Source: Planctomycetota bacterium (GTDB lineage: Bacteria; Planctomycetota; Planctomycetia; Planctomycetales; Planctomycetaceae). From it: a DNA stretch of 32,811 bases. The stretch spans positions 1 to 32,811 of the forward strand of contig JAURQH010000024.1 of NCBI GenBank assembly GCA_030836185.1. The letters are read 5' to 3'. Of this stretch, positions 24,631 to 32,811 are shown piece after piece. Position numbers and translations under genes: made by a program. Position 1 is the first letter of the stretch, and the number at the start of each line of letters is the position of its first letter. The notes below the pieces were generated by a model. The model had not been told where the DNA came from and did not search any database. It saw nothing but the letters and a program-made list of their open reading frames with translations.

Positions 24631-24882
24631 AAACCGTTTGGAGTTGACGTAAACCCCTGTCACTACACTTGATCCGTTTGTTAGAGGTGTGCTACAACTT
24701 CAAGAACCAACTTGGCAGATACCGAAACAAGAGGTTTCGGATTTCGGTCGGATGTGAATTCTGTATCTCCCGCATCAAATGGAGTTTACATCGTTCACGA
24801 AAGCCGTTATATCTGCCCACCTATATGGAAGTCGGATCAACACATTTATCCGACGAAAAACTGTCCTGGGAGGATATGAAAC
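24631..24882 (+). promoter_or_regulatory. acpP leader region
   Basis: This 252-base spacer contains no ORF I believe. It has two small hairpins, CCGAAAC/GTTTCGG (near 24721) and GTCGGAT/ATCCGAC (near 24832), and a TTGACG box (about 24643) without a well-spaced -10. A separate acpP promoter, needed because ACP is made in excess over its neighbours, probably lies here. Confidence 0.3.
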
Positions 24883-25131
24883 GTGGCCAATCTGGAAAAC
24901 CTGGAAGACAAGGTCATCAACATCGTTTCCGAGCAATTGAGTGTCTCGAAAGACGAAATTACGCTGACAAGTAACTTCATCGACGATTTGAAAGCCGACT
25001 CGCTCGACCTCGTCGAACTGGTGATGGAATTCGAAGACGAATTCGGTATCACTGTTCCCGACGATGATTACGAAAAAATTCGTACCGTCGGCGATGCCAT
25101 TGAATACATTAGGGAAAAGGCTTCCGAATGA
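24883..25131 (+). CDS. acpP: Acyl carrier protein
   Basis: The 82-residue acidic protein carries the acyl chain in fatty-acid synthesis. The phosphopantetheine site is Ser 40 in [12 protein letters not shown], followed by the helix [18 protein letters not shown] and the C-terminal VGDAIEYI. The start is GTG at 24883, supported by GGGAGG (24868-24873) nine bases upstream. Its stop overlaps the fabF start (ATGA), so the two are translationally coupled. Confidence 0.97.
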   Translation: MANLENLEDKVINIVSEQLSVSKDEITLTSNFIDDLKADSLDLVELVMEFEDEFGITVPDDDYEKIRTVGDAIEYIREKASE

Positions 25132-26372
25132 CCCGGCGTGTTGTGGTGACGGGAACCGCCGTCGTCACTTCCCTCGGTTGTGAAGTTGCTGATTTCTGGG
25201 ATCGCATCTGCGCGGGTAAAAGTGGCGTTGGGCCGGTAAAGCGTTTTGACTGCTCCGAATTTAAGGTGCGGTTCGGTGGCGAATTGCGCGATTTTGATGC
25301 CTCCGAGCATATCGATGTCAATCCCAAGCAGTTGCGAAGGCTTGATCGCTTCGTCCAGTTTGCGCTGGTCGGCGCTCACAAAGCCATTGCCGAGTCTGAA
25401 ATCGATTTCACGCAAGGTGATCCCTATCGTTACGGCGTACTTGTGGGATCGGGGATTGGCGGCTTGAACGAGATTGAAGCCCAGCACGAAGTGCTGTATG
25501 GCACCGGTCCGTCACGTGTTTCGCCATTTATGATTCCCAAATTGATGATCAATGCGGGTAGCGGAAACATCTCCGTCCATTGGCAACTCAGAGGTCCGAA
25601 CTCGACTGTTGCGACCGCCTGTGCTTCTGCAACAAATGCTATTGGGGATGCTTTCAAGCTGATCCAGAACGGCGTCGCCGATGTGATGATCACTGGGGGA
25701 AGCGAATGTGCTCTCACTCCGATGGGGCTTTCCGGCTTCGCTCGTATGAAAGCACTTTCCACACGTAATGAAGACCCGGAAACAGCCAGTCGTCCCTGGG
25801 ATAAAAAACGTGATGGATTTGTGATGGCGGAGGGGGCGGGGATCATTGTGCTCGAAGAGTACGAGTTTGCCAAAGCGCGCGGAGCAACAATTCTTGCTGA
25901 ACTTGTCGGCTATGGCATGTCGGCTGATGCTTCACACATCACGGCTCCCGATCCTGAAGGTCGCGGAGCAGCGATGGCGATGAAATTTGCGGTGAAAGAT
26001 GCTGGCATCACACCTGATCAGATCAATTACATCAACGCCCACGGAACGAGTACGCCATTAGGTGATGTTGCCGAGACCCGGGCGATTAAGTCGGTCTTCG
26101 GTGTTCATGCAGACAAGCTATTGGTCTCCTCCACGAAAAGTCATACTGGTCACATGATTGGCGCATCGGGTGGAGTTGAATTTGTGGTTTGTGTGCAGGC
26201 TCTCAGAGAGCAAATTGCACCGCCAACCATCAATCTCGATAACCCTGATGACGAATGCGACCTCGATTACGTGCCTCACGAACCGCGATCCGCACAGCTC
26301 AATTATGTCTTGAAAAACAGCTTCGGCTTCGGCGGTCATAACGCTTGCCTAGTGCTCAAAAAAGCCGAGTAG
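25128..26372 (+). CDS. fabF: 3-oxoacyl-ACP synthase II (FabF)
   Basis: FabF condenses malonyl-ACP with acyl-ACP. All catalytic parts are intact in the 414-residue product: Cys 165 in [11 protein letters not shown], His 305 in [11 protein letters not shown], Lys 337 and His 342 in [12 protein letters not shown], and the FGFGGHN gate near the C-terminus. The start overlaps the end of acpP by four bases. It makes a useful contrast to the triad-less homologue at 14420-15739. The gene is the last of the fatty-acid block and converges on the gene ending at 26415; an inverted repeat TCGCAA-AAAC-TTGCGA (26378-26393) without a T run lies just after the stop. Confidence 0.97.
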   Translation: MTRRVVVTGTAVVTSLGCEVADFWDRICAGKSGVGPVKRFDCSEFKVRFGGELRDFDASEHIDVNPKQLRRLDRFVQFALVGAHKAIAESEIDFTQGDPYRYGVLVGSGIGGLNEIEAQHEVLYGTGPSRVSPFMIPKLMINAGSGNISVHWQLRGPNSTVATACASATNAIGDAFKLIQNGVADVMITGGSECALTPMGLSGFARMKALSTRNEDPETASRPWDKKRDGFVMAEGAGIIVLEEYEFAKARGATILAELVGYGMSADASHITAPDPEGRGAAMAMKFAVKDAGITPDQINYINAHGTSTPLGDVAETRAIKSVFGVHADKLLVSSTKSHTGHMIGASGGVEFVVCVQALREQIAPPTINLDNPDDECDLDYVPHEPRSAQLNYVLKNSFGFGGHNACLVLKKAE

Positions 26373-26414
26373 GACTCTCGCAAAAACTTGCGATTCGATG
26401 TCTTGAGGCCGTTT

Positions 26415-27704
26415 TTATTGCCCTGCTTTGATTCCAACCTGGTTTCTTTGGCGCTCTACTGCTTTGATATTGTCAAAGATAACCGGCAGAAGGTTGAAGG
26501 GAGAGTCGGTGGCGATCAGGCAAAAACAGAAACACATCTCGTCGGTTGTTTCTTCACCAAATGAGACAACTCGCGGAGGAGTAGAAGGGTTGAAGGGATT
26601 GTCTTCTGAATTATCGTAATGAGCTTCGAGTAACAACTGGGTGCCTTTGGCGAGTCGTTTGGAAGATTGAAGGTAATACTGATCCTGCCAATAGAAATGC
26701 CAGTCTTTAATGTGGAGTAGGTCTTCGATGCTTCCATCCACATACTTGGCACTAATTTTCATCGACTTCCCAACGAGGTGCATATGTGGAGTCAGGCCAA
26801 CCAGTATTACATCAGTGGGAAGTGTGTAGTTTGCTCTGACGACATGGTCGTTGTCCCCTGGTTCTATCTGGAAGCGATAATTGGCCAGCGTGACGTTTCC
26901 GACGATGTTTTTCGGTTTCTCGGAGAAATACAGCCCGACCTCTGATTGGTCGACCTCTTCTTTGCCCGTCGGATGATAATGAATCTGTAGTACAAGATCA
27001 GACCCCTTGGCCGCGTATCGGCAGAAGCCACCCGGAAGGATGCGAGGCGTTGTGCCGGGAGACCAGCCTCCCACGGCACCTGTGGGAATAAAGCCCGGTC
27101 CGCCGAAGGTCGAGTACCCTGGTTGTGGGTCGGCATCGTCGAGTTTTCGGGCGGCTTGGTTCTTGTCAAGATAGAAAATCGAGTGATGGTCCACACTTTT
27201 GTTTCCTGGTTTGAATTCGGCAGCCATCACAAAGTGATCTTTGCTCAGATTCATGGGCAGGACAAAATTCTGGAAGATGTCGGGGCCATCAGCGGCAATT
27301 TTGAAGGGAGTGGGCATTTTGAGAATCAGGTCGGGTTCTCCGAGTTGCCAGCCTGTTGGATAGTCTGGAGCTTTGGGCCGATCCGTTTTGGCTCCTTCTG
27401 CTCGACCGGAAGCGGCCCATTGTTTGAGGAGCTGTTTTTGATGATTCGTCAGACGCCGTTCCCCCAGAAAATGGCCAACATTTTCCGCAGGACGCCAAGG
27501 GGGCATCAGTCCAGACTCAACCACGCTATTGATTTGAGCGGCTCGTTTACGGACATCCTGATACGTGAGAAGTGGAAAGGGGGCGACTTCTCCCTTGCGA
27601 TGACAACTGGTGCAGTTCGCGTGAATGATAGGTGCGATGTCTCGATTGAAGGTGACCGAATTCTTACTGTCGGTCAGTTCCTCGGTTTCATAAAAACAGC
27701 CGAC
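26415..27704 (-). pseudogene. 3' part of a split gene: cytochrome c motif plus copper type II monooxygenase-like domain
   Basis: In this frame coding continues from about 27704 (codons for VGCFYETEEL) to the stop at 26415. It begins with a c-type heme site CTSCH (27600-27614), then PFPLLTYQDVRKRAAQINSV and GLMPPWRP, typical of planctomycete single-heme domains. A PHM/DBH-like copper domain follows, with DHHSIFY, QIHYHPTGKE and LTPHMHLVGKSM, the histidines expected for its two copper sites. The start of the protein is in another frame at 27674-28279. A standalone start would be the GTG at 27524, which would cut off the heme site. Such three-domain proteins (redoxin, heme, copper domain) are common in planctomycetes; their reaction is not known to me. 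Either one base is missing, or the gene is really broken. Confidence 0.7.
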
Positions 27705-28279
27705 CGGTTTTGATAGGCGACTTTGACGGGCTGCCCTTTGATTAAAGAAGTGACAGCCTCTTGAAGATCATGCGTTGTGGGAGTTTGTCGCCGTTTCCCG
27801 ACCTCAGAGCAAAGATTGTCAATGCGTCCTCGATAAACAATCTCTCCTTTGGAGTTCAGGACAAATGCCTCGGGAGTATGTGTCGGCTGTAAGAGGGATG
27901 CTAATTCCCCCGAACCATCGAAAATCACGGGGAACTTGAGGTCGAACTCTTCGGAATGTTTCAGTGCTGCTTGCCGGGAGAGTGTGCGATCCGAAACAAA
28001 CCCCAGAAAATCAATCTGAAGATCATTTTTGGACCATTCTTGTGATCGCTGATTGAGCAGAGTTATGTAGGAGTTCGAGATAGGGCACTCGGTCGATAAC
28101 AGTACCACGACGAGAGCGGTACGTTGGGACGTCGGGCCAAGTTGATGAACTTGACCATGAACATCGGTCAGGTTGAATGCTTTTGTGATGCCGGGGACCG
28201 ATTGATTCTGTTCCCCACAGGTTTCGCTGATGGGGAGACAAGTGATGCTCAATAACCACACAAAATGAGCGAACCTCAT
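27674..28279 (-). pseudogene. 5' part of the split gene: secreted redoxin (thioredoxin-like) domain
   Basis: The 201-residue frame starts with a signal peptide (MRFAHFVWLLSITCLPISETC) and a thioredoxin-fold AhpC/redoxin domain: FNLTDVHGQVHQLG, VVVLLSTECPISNSYI (a single Cys in the CPxS position), FPVIFDGSGELASLL, and THTPEAFVLNSKGEIVYRGRID. It runs out of frame at about 27702-27713 (CAAAACCGGTC on the minus strand); the last residues AVFMKPRN are out of phase, and the true continuation VGCFYETEEL is in the -1 frame. It is divergent from the hypothetical gene at 28469. As it stands it could still make a soluble periplasmic redoxin. Confidence 0.7.
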
Positions 28280-28468
28280 GTTCGGACCTCTTGAAGTAAA
28301 ACCGGTTCTGAATTTGAAGATCTCTACCTTAACAAACTACTCAGAATTCCAAGGGGAAGTTTCAGAAATATTGCGTGTCTCTGCAATTTGCCTGCTTCGC
28401 TCTTCTACCATTTCGAAGTACAATGGGAATCTTCCCATAAATGGAACTCAATCGGTGGAATTTAACGA

Positions 28469-29332
28469 ATGGCGACTGATCCGCTTCCACGCGAAGAATT
28501 AATCGAACAGGTCTATTTCTTTCGCACTTATCGCGAGCGGTTAGCTCAGAATCTTCCTGCGCAAGAAATCTTGGAGACCATCCGCGAAGAGATACTCGCC
28601 ACGACACGTATGCCATTCGCTATCGATTTCCTTTACGATGAGATCAAACTGCATGGAAAAATCAGCACTGGGATGGAGCGGCTTTCTCATTACTTCAGGC
28701 CGTTTCAAACTTGTGTTATGTCGGCTGCTGAAGAAGACAAAGCACGTTTCGATTTACCCATTGCCTTACAGATTCTCGAACGGGAAGCAGAGTATCTTTC
28801 TGGCGAGCCGAAGCCCGCCGGTTTGTTCATTTTTCAGTTTGAATGCATCTCGCGGAATCGTATTGGATACGAAGCGGGATTGACGGCCATTTCCGAAGAT
28901 CCGTTCTTCTCGCAGGATTGGCGAGAGTGGGTGAAGATGGTGAAAAGAAGTTTGGGGTCGCGCGACTTTGCTGATTTCGTTTATCTTTATTCGGAGTTTG
29001 CATTGGGGGAACATCGCAGACAACAACGCGATGAGAATGCCACTTTTGATCGTCCGCTTCTCTTTGACGTTCAGGAAGGCCGCATTGCCAAGGCCAATCG
29101 ATCAAACGAGCCGCTTTACATGTTCGCCGCGCTGCAAAGGCATCTGAATTATCCGATTGTTCCCAGAAGTAAAAGTAAGTCTGATGAGTCTCCGTTCCCA
29201 CCAGCACTGGAAGCACGCCTCACACGTATTGAGAAGCGAATTCAGTTAATCGAAATGGAACAGAAGAACTCAGTCGATCTTTCGGAGTTTTATGAGAAGC
29301 CCACAAATTTTGGCGAAGAGACCTCTCCCTGA
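28469..29332 (+). CDS. Hypothetical protein, cytoplasmic
   Basis: The 287-residue product has no motif I recognise. It is soluble, with no signal peptide or membrane segment. It contains aromatic and charged stretches (YFFRTYRERLAQN, LSHYFRPFQTCVMSAAEEDKARF, FFSQDWREWVKMVKRSLGSRDFADFVYLYSEFALGE) and a C-terminal helical stretch (ALEARLTRIEKRIQLIEMEQ) that looks like a short coiled coil. Codon pattern and length support a real gene. A TACAAT box at about 28420 may be a -10 element. It is divergent from the redoxin gene and convergent with the small gene at 29348. Confidence 0.75.
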   Translation: MATDPLPREELIEQVYFFRTYRERLAQNLPAQEILETIREEILATTRMPFAIDFLYDEIKLHGKISTGMERLSHYFRPFQTCVMSAAEEDKARFDLPIALQILEREAEYLSGEPKPAGLFIFQFECISRNRIGYEAGLTAISEDPFFSQDWREWVKMVKRSLGSRDFADFVYLYSEFALGEHRRQQRDENATFDRPLLFDVQEGRIAKANRSNEPLYMFAALQRHLNYPIVPRSKSKSDESPFPPALEARLTRIEKRIQLIEMEQKNSVDLSEFYEKPTNFGEETSP

Positions 29333-29347
29333 TCGAAGCCAGTTTCT

Positions 29348-29608
29348 TCAAGCAACTTCGATGTCGTCTTCGGTTAGACATACCATGAGATGGTAGAGTT
29401 GTTTTTCTTCACACGCTTGCTTGAAGGCGTCGCTCATTGCATCGAGAGTTTGATCATCCCACTCGATGAAGATTTTCCGAGCCCCTTTTTTCCCGGAGAC
29501 TTGTGTGATCGTTCCCGTCCAGCCAGCAATCGAGTGCTCGGGAAGATCGGGCGCGTTCACGCCAGCTTTGACTTGTACTGATGTTCCGGCAGAAAAGTCA
29601 GCGGCCAT
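29348..29608 (-). CDS. Small SH3-like barrel hypothetical protein
   Basis: The ATG at 29608 has GGAG eight bases upstream and gives 86 residues. The frame also allows a GTG at 29617. The N-terminal part (GTSVQVKAGV, IAGWTGTITQVSG, ARKIFIEWDDQTLDAM) looks like a small SH3/KOW-type beta barrel, followed by a helix (FKQACEEKQLYHLMV) and an acidic end. I do not know a function; such barrels usually bind nucleic acid or peptides. Convergent with the 28469-29332 gene, with 15 bases between the stops. Confidence 0.65.
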   Translation of the reverse strand: MAADFSAGTSVQVKAGVNAPDLPEHSIAGWTGTITQVSGKKGARKIFIEWDDQTLDAMSDAFKQACEEKQLYHLMVCLTEDDIEVA

Positions 29609-29850
29609 GGCCGTCACTCCATTGTCGACATTGCAGTGGGTCAGGCAGAAATTGTGGAAATTGAACGCCTGATTTGAATCCAGAATGTAACGGATCCGAC
29701 GGGTGGAGTGAAGTTATTCTTGGATTCTCTTTGGAGATATGTTTCTTTGCGTCCTATCTTGTTATTTCAAAATGGTTTACGTTGCGACTGTGCTGCGAAG
29801 TTTTTCCGTCATTCAGAGAATTCTCGAGATCGGATCGTGACGGTTACCTC

Positions 29851-29879
29851 TTGACCAGTCAAGTTTCCCCGTTTATGCT
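29851..29879 (+). promoter_or_regulatory. Sigma-70-like promoter for the DUF1501 gene
   Basis: TTGACC (29851-29856), a 17-base spacer and TATGCT (29874-29879) form a good promoter match, with a start near 29886 and a leader of about 100 bases. The remainder of the 29609-29988 gap shows no gene. Confidence 0.5.
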
Positions 29880-29988
29880 GACGAAGATATCAACGGGTGC
29901 TATTGTGTTCGCCGGAGGATCCTAACCTCTGACGCGACCCACCTTTGCGAACACAACAGCGACAAACCCTCCTGAAAGGATTGCGCCC

Positions 29989-31350
29989 ATGCTGACATTG
30001 TTTAGTCAACCACGTCGAACCCGAGGTCGTTTTTGCGATGGTCTGCAAAGACGTGACTTCCTCAAGATCGGTGGCTTTGCATTTGGTGGTCTTGCTAATC
30101 TCGGCCTGCCGCAAATTCTAAGCGCCTCTTCAGCCAATGCGGGTTCGCACTCACAAAAATCTGTGATTCACGTCTTCCTGGGTGGTGGACCGCCTCATCA
30201 GGATATGTGGGAAATCAAAACCGACGCTCCCTCAGAATTTCGAGGTGAGTTCGCCCCAATCTCGACGGCAGTTCCCGGAATTCAAATCGGTGAAGTGTTT
30301 GAAGGAATCGCTGCTCGAATGGATAAGTGTGTGGCCATTCGCAGTGTTGTTGGAAACACAGGCTCACACGATGCTCATCAATGTTTGACCGGCTATGATC
30401 GTCGGTCCCTCACGTCGATTGGTGGACGGCCAAGTATGGGATCTGTCTTGGCGAAATTGCAGGGACCTCTCAGCCCTTCGATTCCTCCCTCGGTTGCTTT
30501 GGCAGAACAAACACGACATGTCCCCTGGTCTGAACCAGGCCCATCAGGCTTCCTTGGCCCCGCATTTCAGGCGTTTCGTCCCAACGGTCAAGGCATGGAC
30601 GATCTGACTCTCAATAACATTACGCTCGAGCGTTTACAGGATCGCAAAGAACTTCTTCGCGGCCTCGATACCCTCAAGAAATCAGCCGATGTCGGTGGCA
30701 TGCTTAATGGCGTTGATGCCTTTACCGAAGCTGCATTTGGAGTGTTAACATCTAGTCAATTGGCCGATGCCTTGGACCTCTCCAAAGAAGATCCCAAAGT
30801 GCGTGCCCGTTACGGCGACGGCAAACCGTACAACTACCAATACGACGGTGCCCCCACATGCAACGATCATCTGTTGATCGCTCGTCGATTAGTTGAAGCT
30901 GGCGTGCGGTCGGTGACGCTCAGTTATGGACGCTGGGATTCGCACAGCAAAAACTTCGATCTGGTTCGCGATCACGGTGGCAAACTGGATCGCGGACTCT
31001 CGGCATTGATTGACGATCTCGACGAAAGAGGTCGCCTCGACGATACGACCATTGTCGTTTGGGGAGAGTTCGGTCGAACTCCGCGAGTGAATCAAAATGC
31101 CGGTCGAGACCACTGGCCCAGAGTCAGTTGTTGTCTGTTGATTGGTGGTGGAATGCAAACGGGACAGGCGATTGGGGCAACCAACCGGTTGGGTGAACAT
31201 GCTGCCGAGCGTCCCGTCGATGTGCAGGAAATTCTCTGCACGATCTACCACAATCTGGGAATCGACGTGATGAATACCACGATTGCCGACCCCACGGGGC
31301 GTCCACAGTTCCTGCTCGATGTGCGCGAGCCCATGCGCGAACTCGTCTGA
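29989..31350 (+). CDS. DUF1501 family protein with Tat signal
   Basis: The 453-residue product has a twin-arginine signal (LQRRDFLKIGGFAFGGLANLGLP) and the DUF1501 core, an alkaline-phosphatase/sulfatase-like fold: VIHVFLGGGPPHQDMWEIK, IRSVVGNTGSHDAHQCLTGY, GVRSVTLSYGRWDSHSKNFD, TTIVVWGEFGRTPRVN and GRDHWPRVSCCLLIGGG. The family is hugely expanded in planctomycetes, often beside DUF1549/1553 cytochrome-like proteins, which are not seen here. Export in folded form is predicted; the enzymatic role is not established. The ATG at 29989 is preceded by AAAGGA. A second copy of its last 70 or so codons lies 730 bases downstream, and no terminator follows this copy. Confidence 0.92.
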   Translation: MLTLFSQPRRTRGRFCDGLQRRDFLKIGGFAFGGLANLGLPQILSASSANAGSHSQKSVIHVFLGGGPPHQDMWEIKTDAPSEFRGEFAPISTAVPGIQIGEVFEGIAARMDKCVAIRSVVGNTGSHDAHQCLTGYDRRSLTSIGGRPSMGSVLAKLQGPLSPSIPPSVALAEQTRHVPWSEPGPSGFLGPAFQAFRPNGQGMDDLTLNNITLERLQDRKELLRGLDTLKKSADVGGMLNGVDAFTEAAFGVLTSSQLADALDLSKEDPKVRARYGDGKPYNYQYDGAPTCNDHLLIARRLVEAGVRSVTLSYGRWDSHSKNFDLVRDHGGKLDRGLSALIDDLDERGRLDDTTIVVWGEFGRTPRVNQNAGRDHWPRVSCCLLIGGGMQTGQAIGATNRLGEHAAERPVDVQEILCTIYHNLGIDVMNTTIADPTGRPQFLLDVREPMRELV

Positions 31351-31860
31351 GTAGTTGTTCTTCTTATGGCGTTTTGTGGCATTCTTGACGTTTCCTGTTC
31401 ACAAATCGCCTCTCTTACCGTCAATGACTCACTAGATCTTCCAGAGTATTACCGTCTCGGTCAGACACTTGCGATACTCTTGCCCGAATGGTGCATGCTC
31501 TTCGTTTTTGTAGGCTCAATTGCACGTTTTGTGACCTCTCGGTTGGGTTCACAAACAGACAAACCGACGCGCGAGACTGTTTGGAAATCAGCCGTCGATA
31601 CTGATTATCTGTTGCGGTGGACGAATGGGGGGAGAGTATGGTGGATTGGGCATGCCTCCTGAGGCCTCTCGTGATACTGTTGGTTCCTTGCTAACAGAAC
31701 ATCGATCAACCAGAAAAGTCGATGACGGCGACACCAATGTCTAATTTCTGGCAGTCGCCTGTGATCGATCATGGGTTAGGGTGAGAGTGGTCAATGGCTC
31801 GTGTTGATTTCAGTTTATCTGAGTAGTGATTCCTGCATGCTCACGCAAGCGAGAGCATGG
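31351..31860. other. Non-coding or decayed spacer between the DUF1501 gene and its partial duplicate
   Basis: About 510 bases without a gene I can support. An open frame at 31366-31662 has a hydrophobic stretch (LAILLPEWCMLFVFVGSIA) but no ribosome-binding site and no recognisable family. No transposase remnant or terminal repeat was found. The stretch ends at the hairpin at 31836-31859, next to the duplicated segment. Confidence 0.4.
31836..31859. repeat. REP-like inverted repeat at duplication boundary
   Basis: CATGCTC (31836-31842) and GAGCATG (31853-31859) form a 7-bp stem around ACGCAAGCGA. It lies within about ten bases of the point where similarity to the DUF1501 gene begins. The CGCAAGC core resembles the loop of the hairpin at 19653-19668, which hints at a dispersed palindromic family. 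Confidence 0.4.
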
Positions 31861-31865
31861 CACCT

Positions 31866-32080
31866 GGCTGATCGGTGGCGGTATGCAGACAGGACAAGCG
31901 ATTGGAGCGACCAACCGGCTGGGTGAGCATGCTGCCGAACGTCCCGTCGATGTGCAGGAAATCCTCTGCACGATCTACCACAATCTGGAAATCGACGTGA
32001 TGAACACCACCATTCCCGATCCCACCGGACGCCCACAATTTTTGCTCGATGTTCGAGAGCCCATGCGCGAACTCGTCTGA
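31866..32080 (+). pseudogene. Detached C-terminal fragment of a second DUF1501 gene
   Basis: The last about 71 codons repeat the end of the DUF1501 gene (31136-31350), shifted by exactly 730 bases. A hand count over 31141-31350 against 31871-32080 gives 25 differences in 210 bases, about 88% identity. Only two residues change (GIDV to EIDV, IADP to IPDP), so nearly all changes are silent. The N-terminal 380 or so residues are missing. This fragment keeps a natural stop and a terminator (32102-32132), while the intact gene does not. The open frame starts at a GTG at 31826 and could be translated, but a function is unlikely. Confidence 0.8.
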
Positions 32081-32428
32081 GTTAATTTGACTAGAAATCT
32101 CAAGCACCGGATGGTCTCATTCGGTGCTTTTTCATGCGCTGAGTGTGATGTCTCGGGCGACGTAACGACGCTGGAAGATGCCGGGATTCTGGATAAGTGA
32201 CGAGAGAATGATTAGCCGTAGGGGCCGCTGTGCAAGACCGCCTGATATGGCCTCAAATCACCACCGACATGAACATTTTACGAACCGGAACGAAAGTTCC
32301 GTTTTTTGTTTGACGGTGAATTACGCCTCATCATAGACTAAGAAGTAGCGAGAACATTTGGGACTGAACTGAATAGGTCTATGAACAGAGGTTGGGTAGT
32401 TAACCATTCTTTCAAGAAACGTAAAGTC
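32081..32428. other. Intergenic stretch, no gene seen
   Basis: Apart from the terminator at 32102-32132, this 348-base stretch shows no ORF, RNA gene or repeat I can support. A minor inverted pair, GGAACGAAAGTTCC (about 32287-32300), is visible; it is a small palindrome of unknown meaning. Confidence 0.4.
32102..32132 (+). terminator. Intrinsic terminator after the DUF1501 fragment
   Basis: AAGCACCG (32102-32109) pairs with CGGTGCTT (32122-32129), an 8-bp stem with a 12-base loop, then a T run to 32132. It follows the stop of the duplicated fragment by about 22 bases. Confidence 0.75.
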
Positions 32429-32629
32429 ATGTATGATGATTTGGTGGTCATCTCCAGAGGTGTTATGGGATTTCTTGGACTCTTAATTGGCACTGCAGCA
32501 ACGGCTCAGTTATTCACGGAAGACGCTACAAGCACACACTGGATGCTTGCTGGTGGTATTTGGCTCGGAATACTTTCGGGGTGGGCGAATATGTCCAATA
32601 ATTCTGGTGGTGATCGTGATGAAGAATAA
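32429..32629 (+). CDS. Small two-pass membrane protein
   Basis: The Met at 32429 gives 66 residues (MYDDLVVISRGVMGF...); an upstream Met at 32381 would add a basic 16-residue extension. Two hydrophobic segments are visible, VISRGVMGFLGLLIGTAATA and THWMLAGGIWLGILSGWA, with an acidic C-terminus (GGDRDEE). No family recognised; real-gene status rests on the clean hydrophobic pattern only. Confidence 0.5.
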   Translation: MYDDLVVISRGVMGFLGLLIGTAATAQLFTEDATSTHWMLAGGIWLGILSGWANMSNNSGGDRDEE

Positions 32630-32771
32630 CCCAGTGGTTGGTGTTTATCGTTGCATAATACTCTCTCATTCAAGATAAGTCTAATAATTATTTGAATGAT
32701 CGGCCATTTCATAATTCTCGGTCAGCACCAGTGAAATAACAAAATGGTTTCTTCAAGACAGAGTTAAACAC

Positions 32772-32811
32772 ATGACGGTCGAAGACTTAATGGATTCTTT
32801 AAGACGACTTG
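32772..32811 (+). CDS. Possible start of a gene running off the window
   Basis: ATG at 32772 opens a frame (MTVEDLMDSLRRL) that is still open at the edge. Only 13 residues can be read and the ribosome-binding site is weak, so this is a tentative call. Confidence 0.3.
   Translation, partial: MTVEDLMDSLRRL

Noticed and set aside
24631-24882. Missing fab gene or RNA gene between fabD and acpP
   Set aside because: Only short frames with no fatty-acid enzyme motif; hairpins are small and lack T runs.
27674-27720. Programmed -1 frameshifting in the redoxin/cytochrome gene
   Set aside because: No X-XXY-YYZ slippery heptamer in phase with the upstream frame and no obvious pseudoknot; a one-base indel is simpler.
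31366-31662. Open frame of 98 codons with a hydrophobic middle between the DUF1501 gene and its fragment
   Set aside because: No ribosome-binding site, no family resemblance, and it lies in a rearranged spacer; treated as chance.
1-32811. CRISPR array or tandem repeat array
   Set aside because: No regularly spaced direct repeats were seen; the only repetitive tracts are coding low-complexity regions.

Overview
This looks like a chromosomal segment from a planctomycete (Planctomycetota), probably order Planctomycetales. The basis is content: a DUF1501 protein with a twin-arginine signal, a redoxin / cytochrome c / copper type II monooxygenase architecture, a secreted Cys-type sulfatase, large TPR proteins with signal peptides, lysine-rich histone-H1-like tails, and many starts with weak or no Shine-Dalgarno sequence. 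Base composition is near 50% GC by eye. No tRNA, rRNA or CRISPR array was recognised.

Layout. (1) 1-606: the 3' end of an IS5-type transposase lies against a minus-strand PLD-like nuclease gene, which it truncates. (2) 731-12078, all minus strand: an information-processing and housekeeping block read as nusA, infB, rbfA, a divergent endonuclease-III-like protein with an H1-like tail, a secreted TPR protein, yebC, a zinc-ribbon membrane protein and ruvB. A consensus-like promoter and a structured leader with an internal terminator-like hairpin lie ahead of nusA. (3) 12630-14114: a secreted plus-strand TPR protein followed by a very strong terminator. (4) 14420-15739: a solitary ketoacyl-synthase-fold protein that has lost its whole catalytic triad. 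(5) 16006-22117, minus strand: a compact six-gene sugar-acid operon. (6) 22466-26372, plus strand: rpmF-plsX-fabD-acpP-fabF. (7) 26415-28279, minus strand: a redoxin/heme/copper-monooxygenase gene broken by one frameshift. (8) 28469-32811: two conserved-looking hypotheticals, a DUF1501 gene, a detached second copy of its C-terminus, and a small membrane protein.

The most interesting unit is the operon at 16006-22117. In transcription order it encodes an LgoD/RspB-like zinc dehydrogenase, a secreted sulfatase, a D-tagatose-3-epimerase/IolO-like epimerase, a UxaE-like tagaturonate epimerase, a FucU/RbsD-type mutarotase and an L-galactose-dehydrogenase-like aldo-keto reductase. Together these fit a non-phosphorylating route for L-galactose, the enantiomer found in sulfated algal galactans: desulfation, anomer equilibration, oxidation to the lactone/L-galactonate, C5 oxidation to D-tagaturonate, and epimerisation to D-fructuronate for the hexuronate pathway. 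Each family assignment rests on motifs; the assembled pathway is inference. No transporter, lactonase or downstream mannonate-branch enzyme is in the window.

All identifications come from reading the sequence and remembered family motifs; no database search was run.
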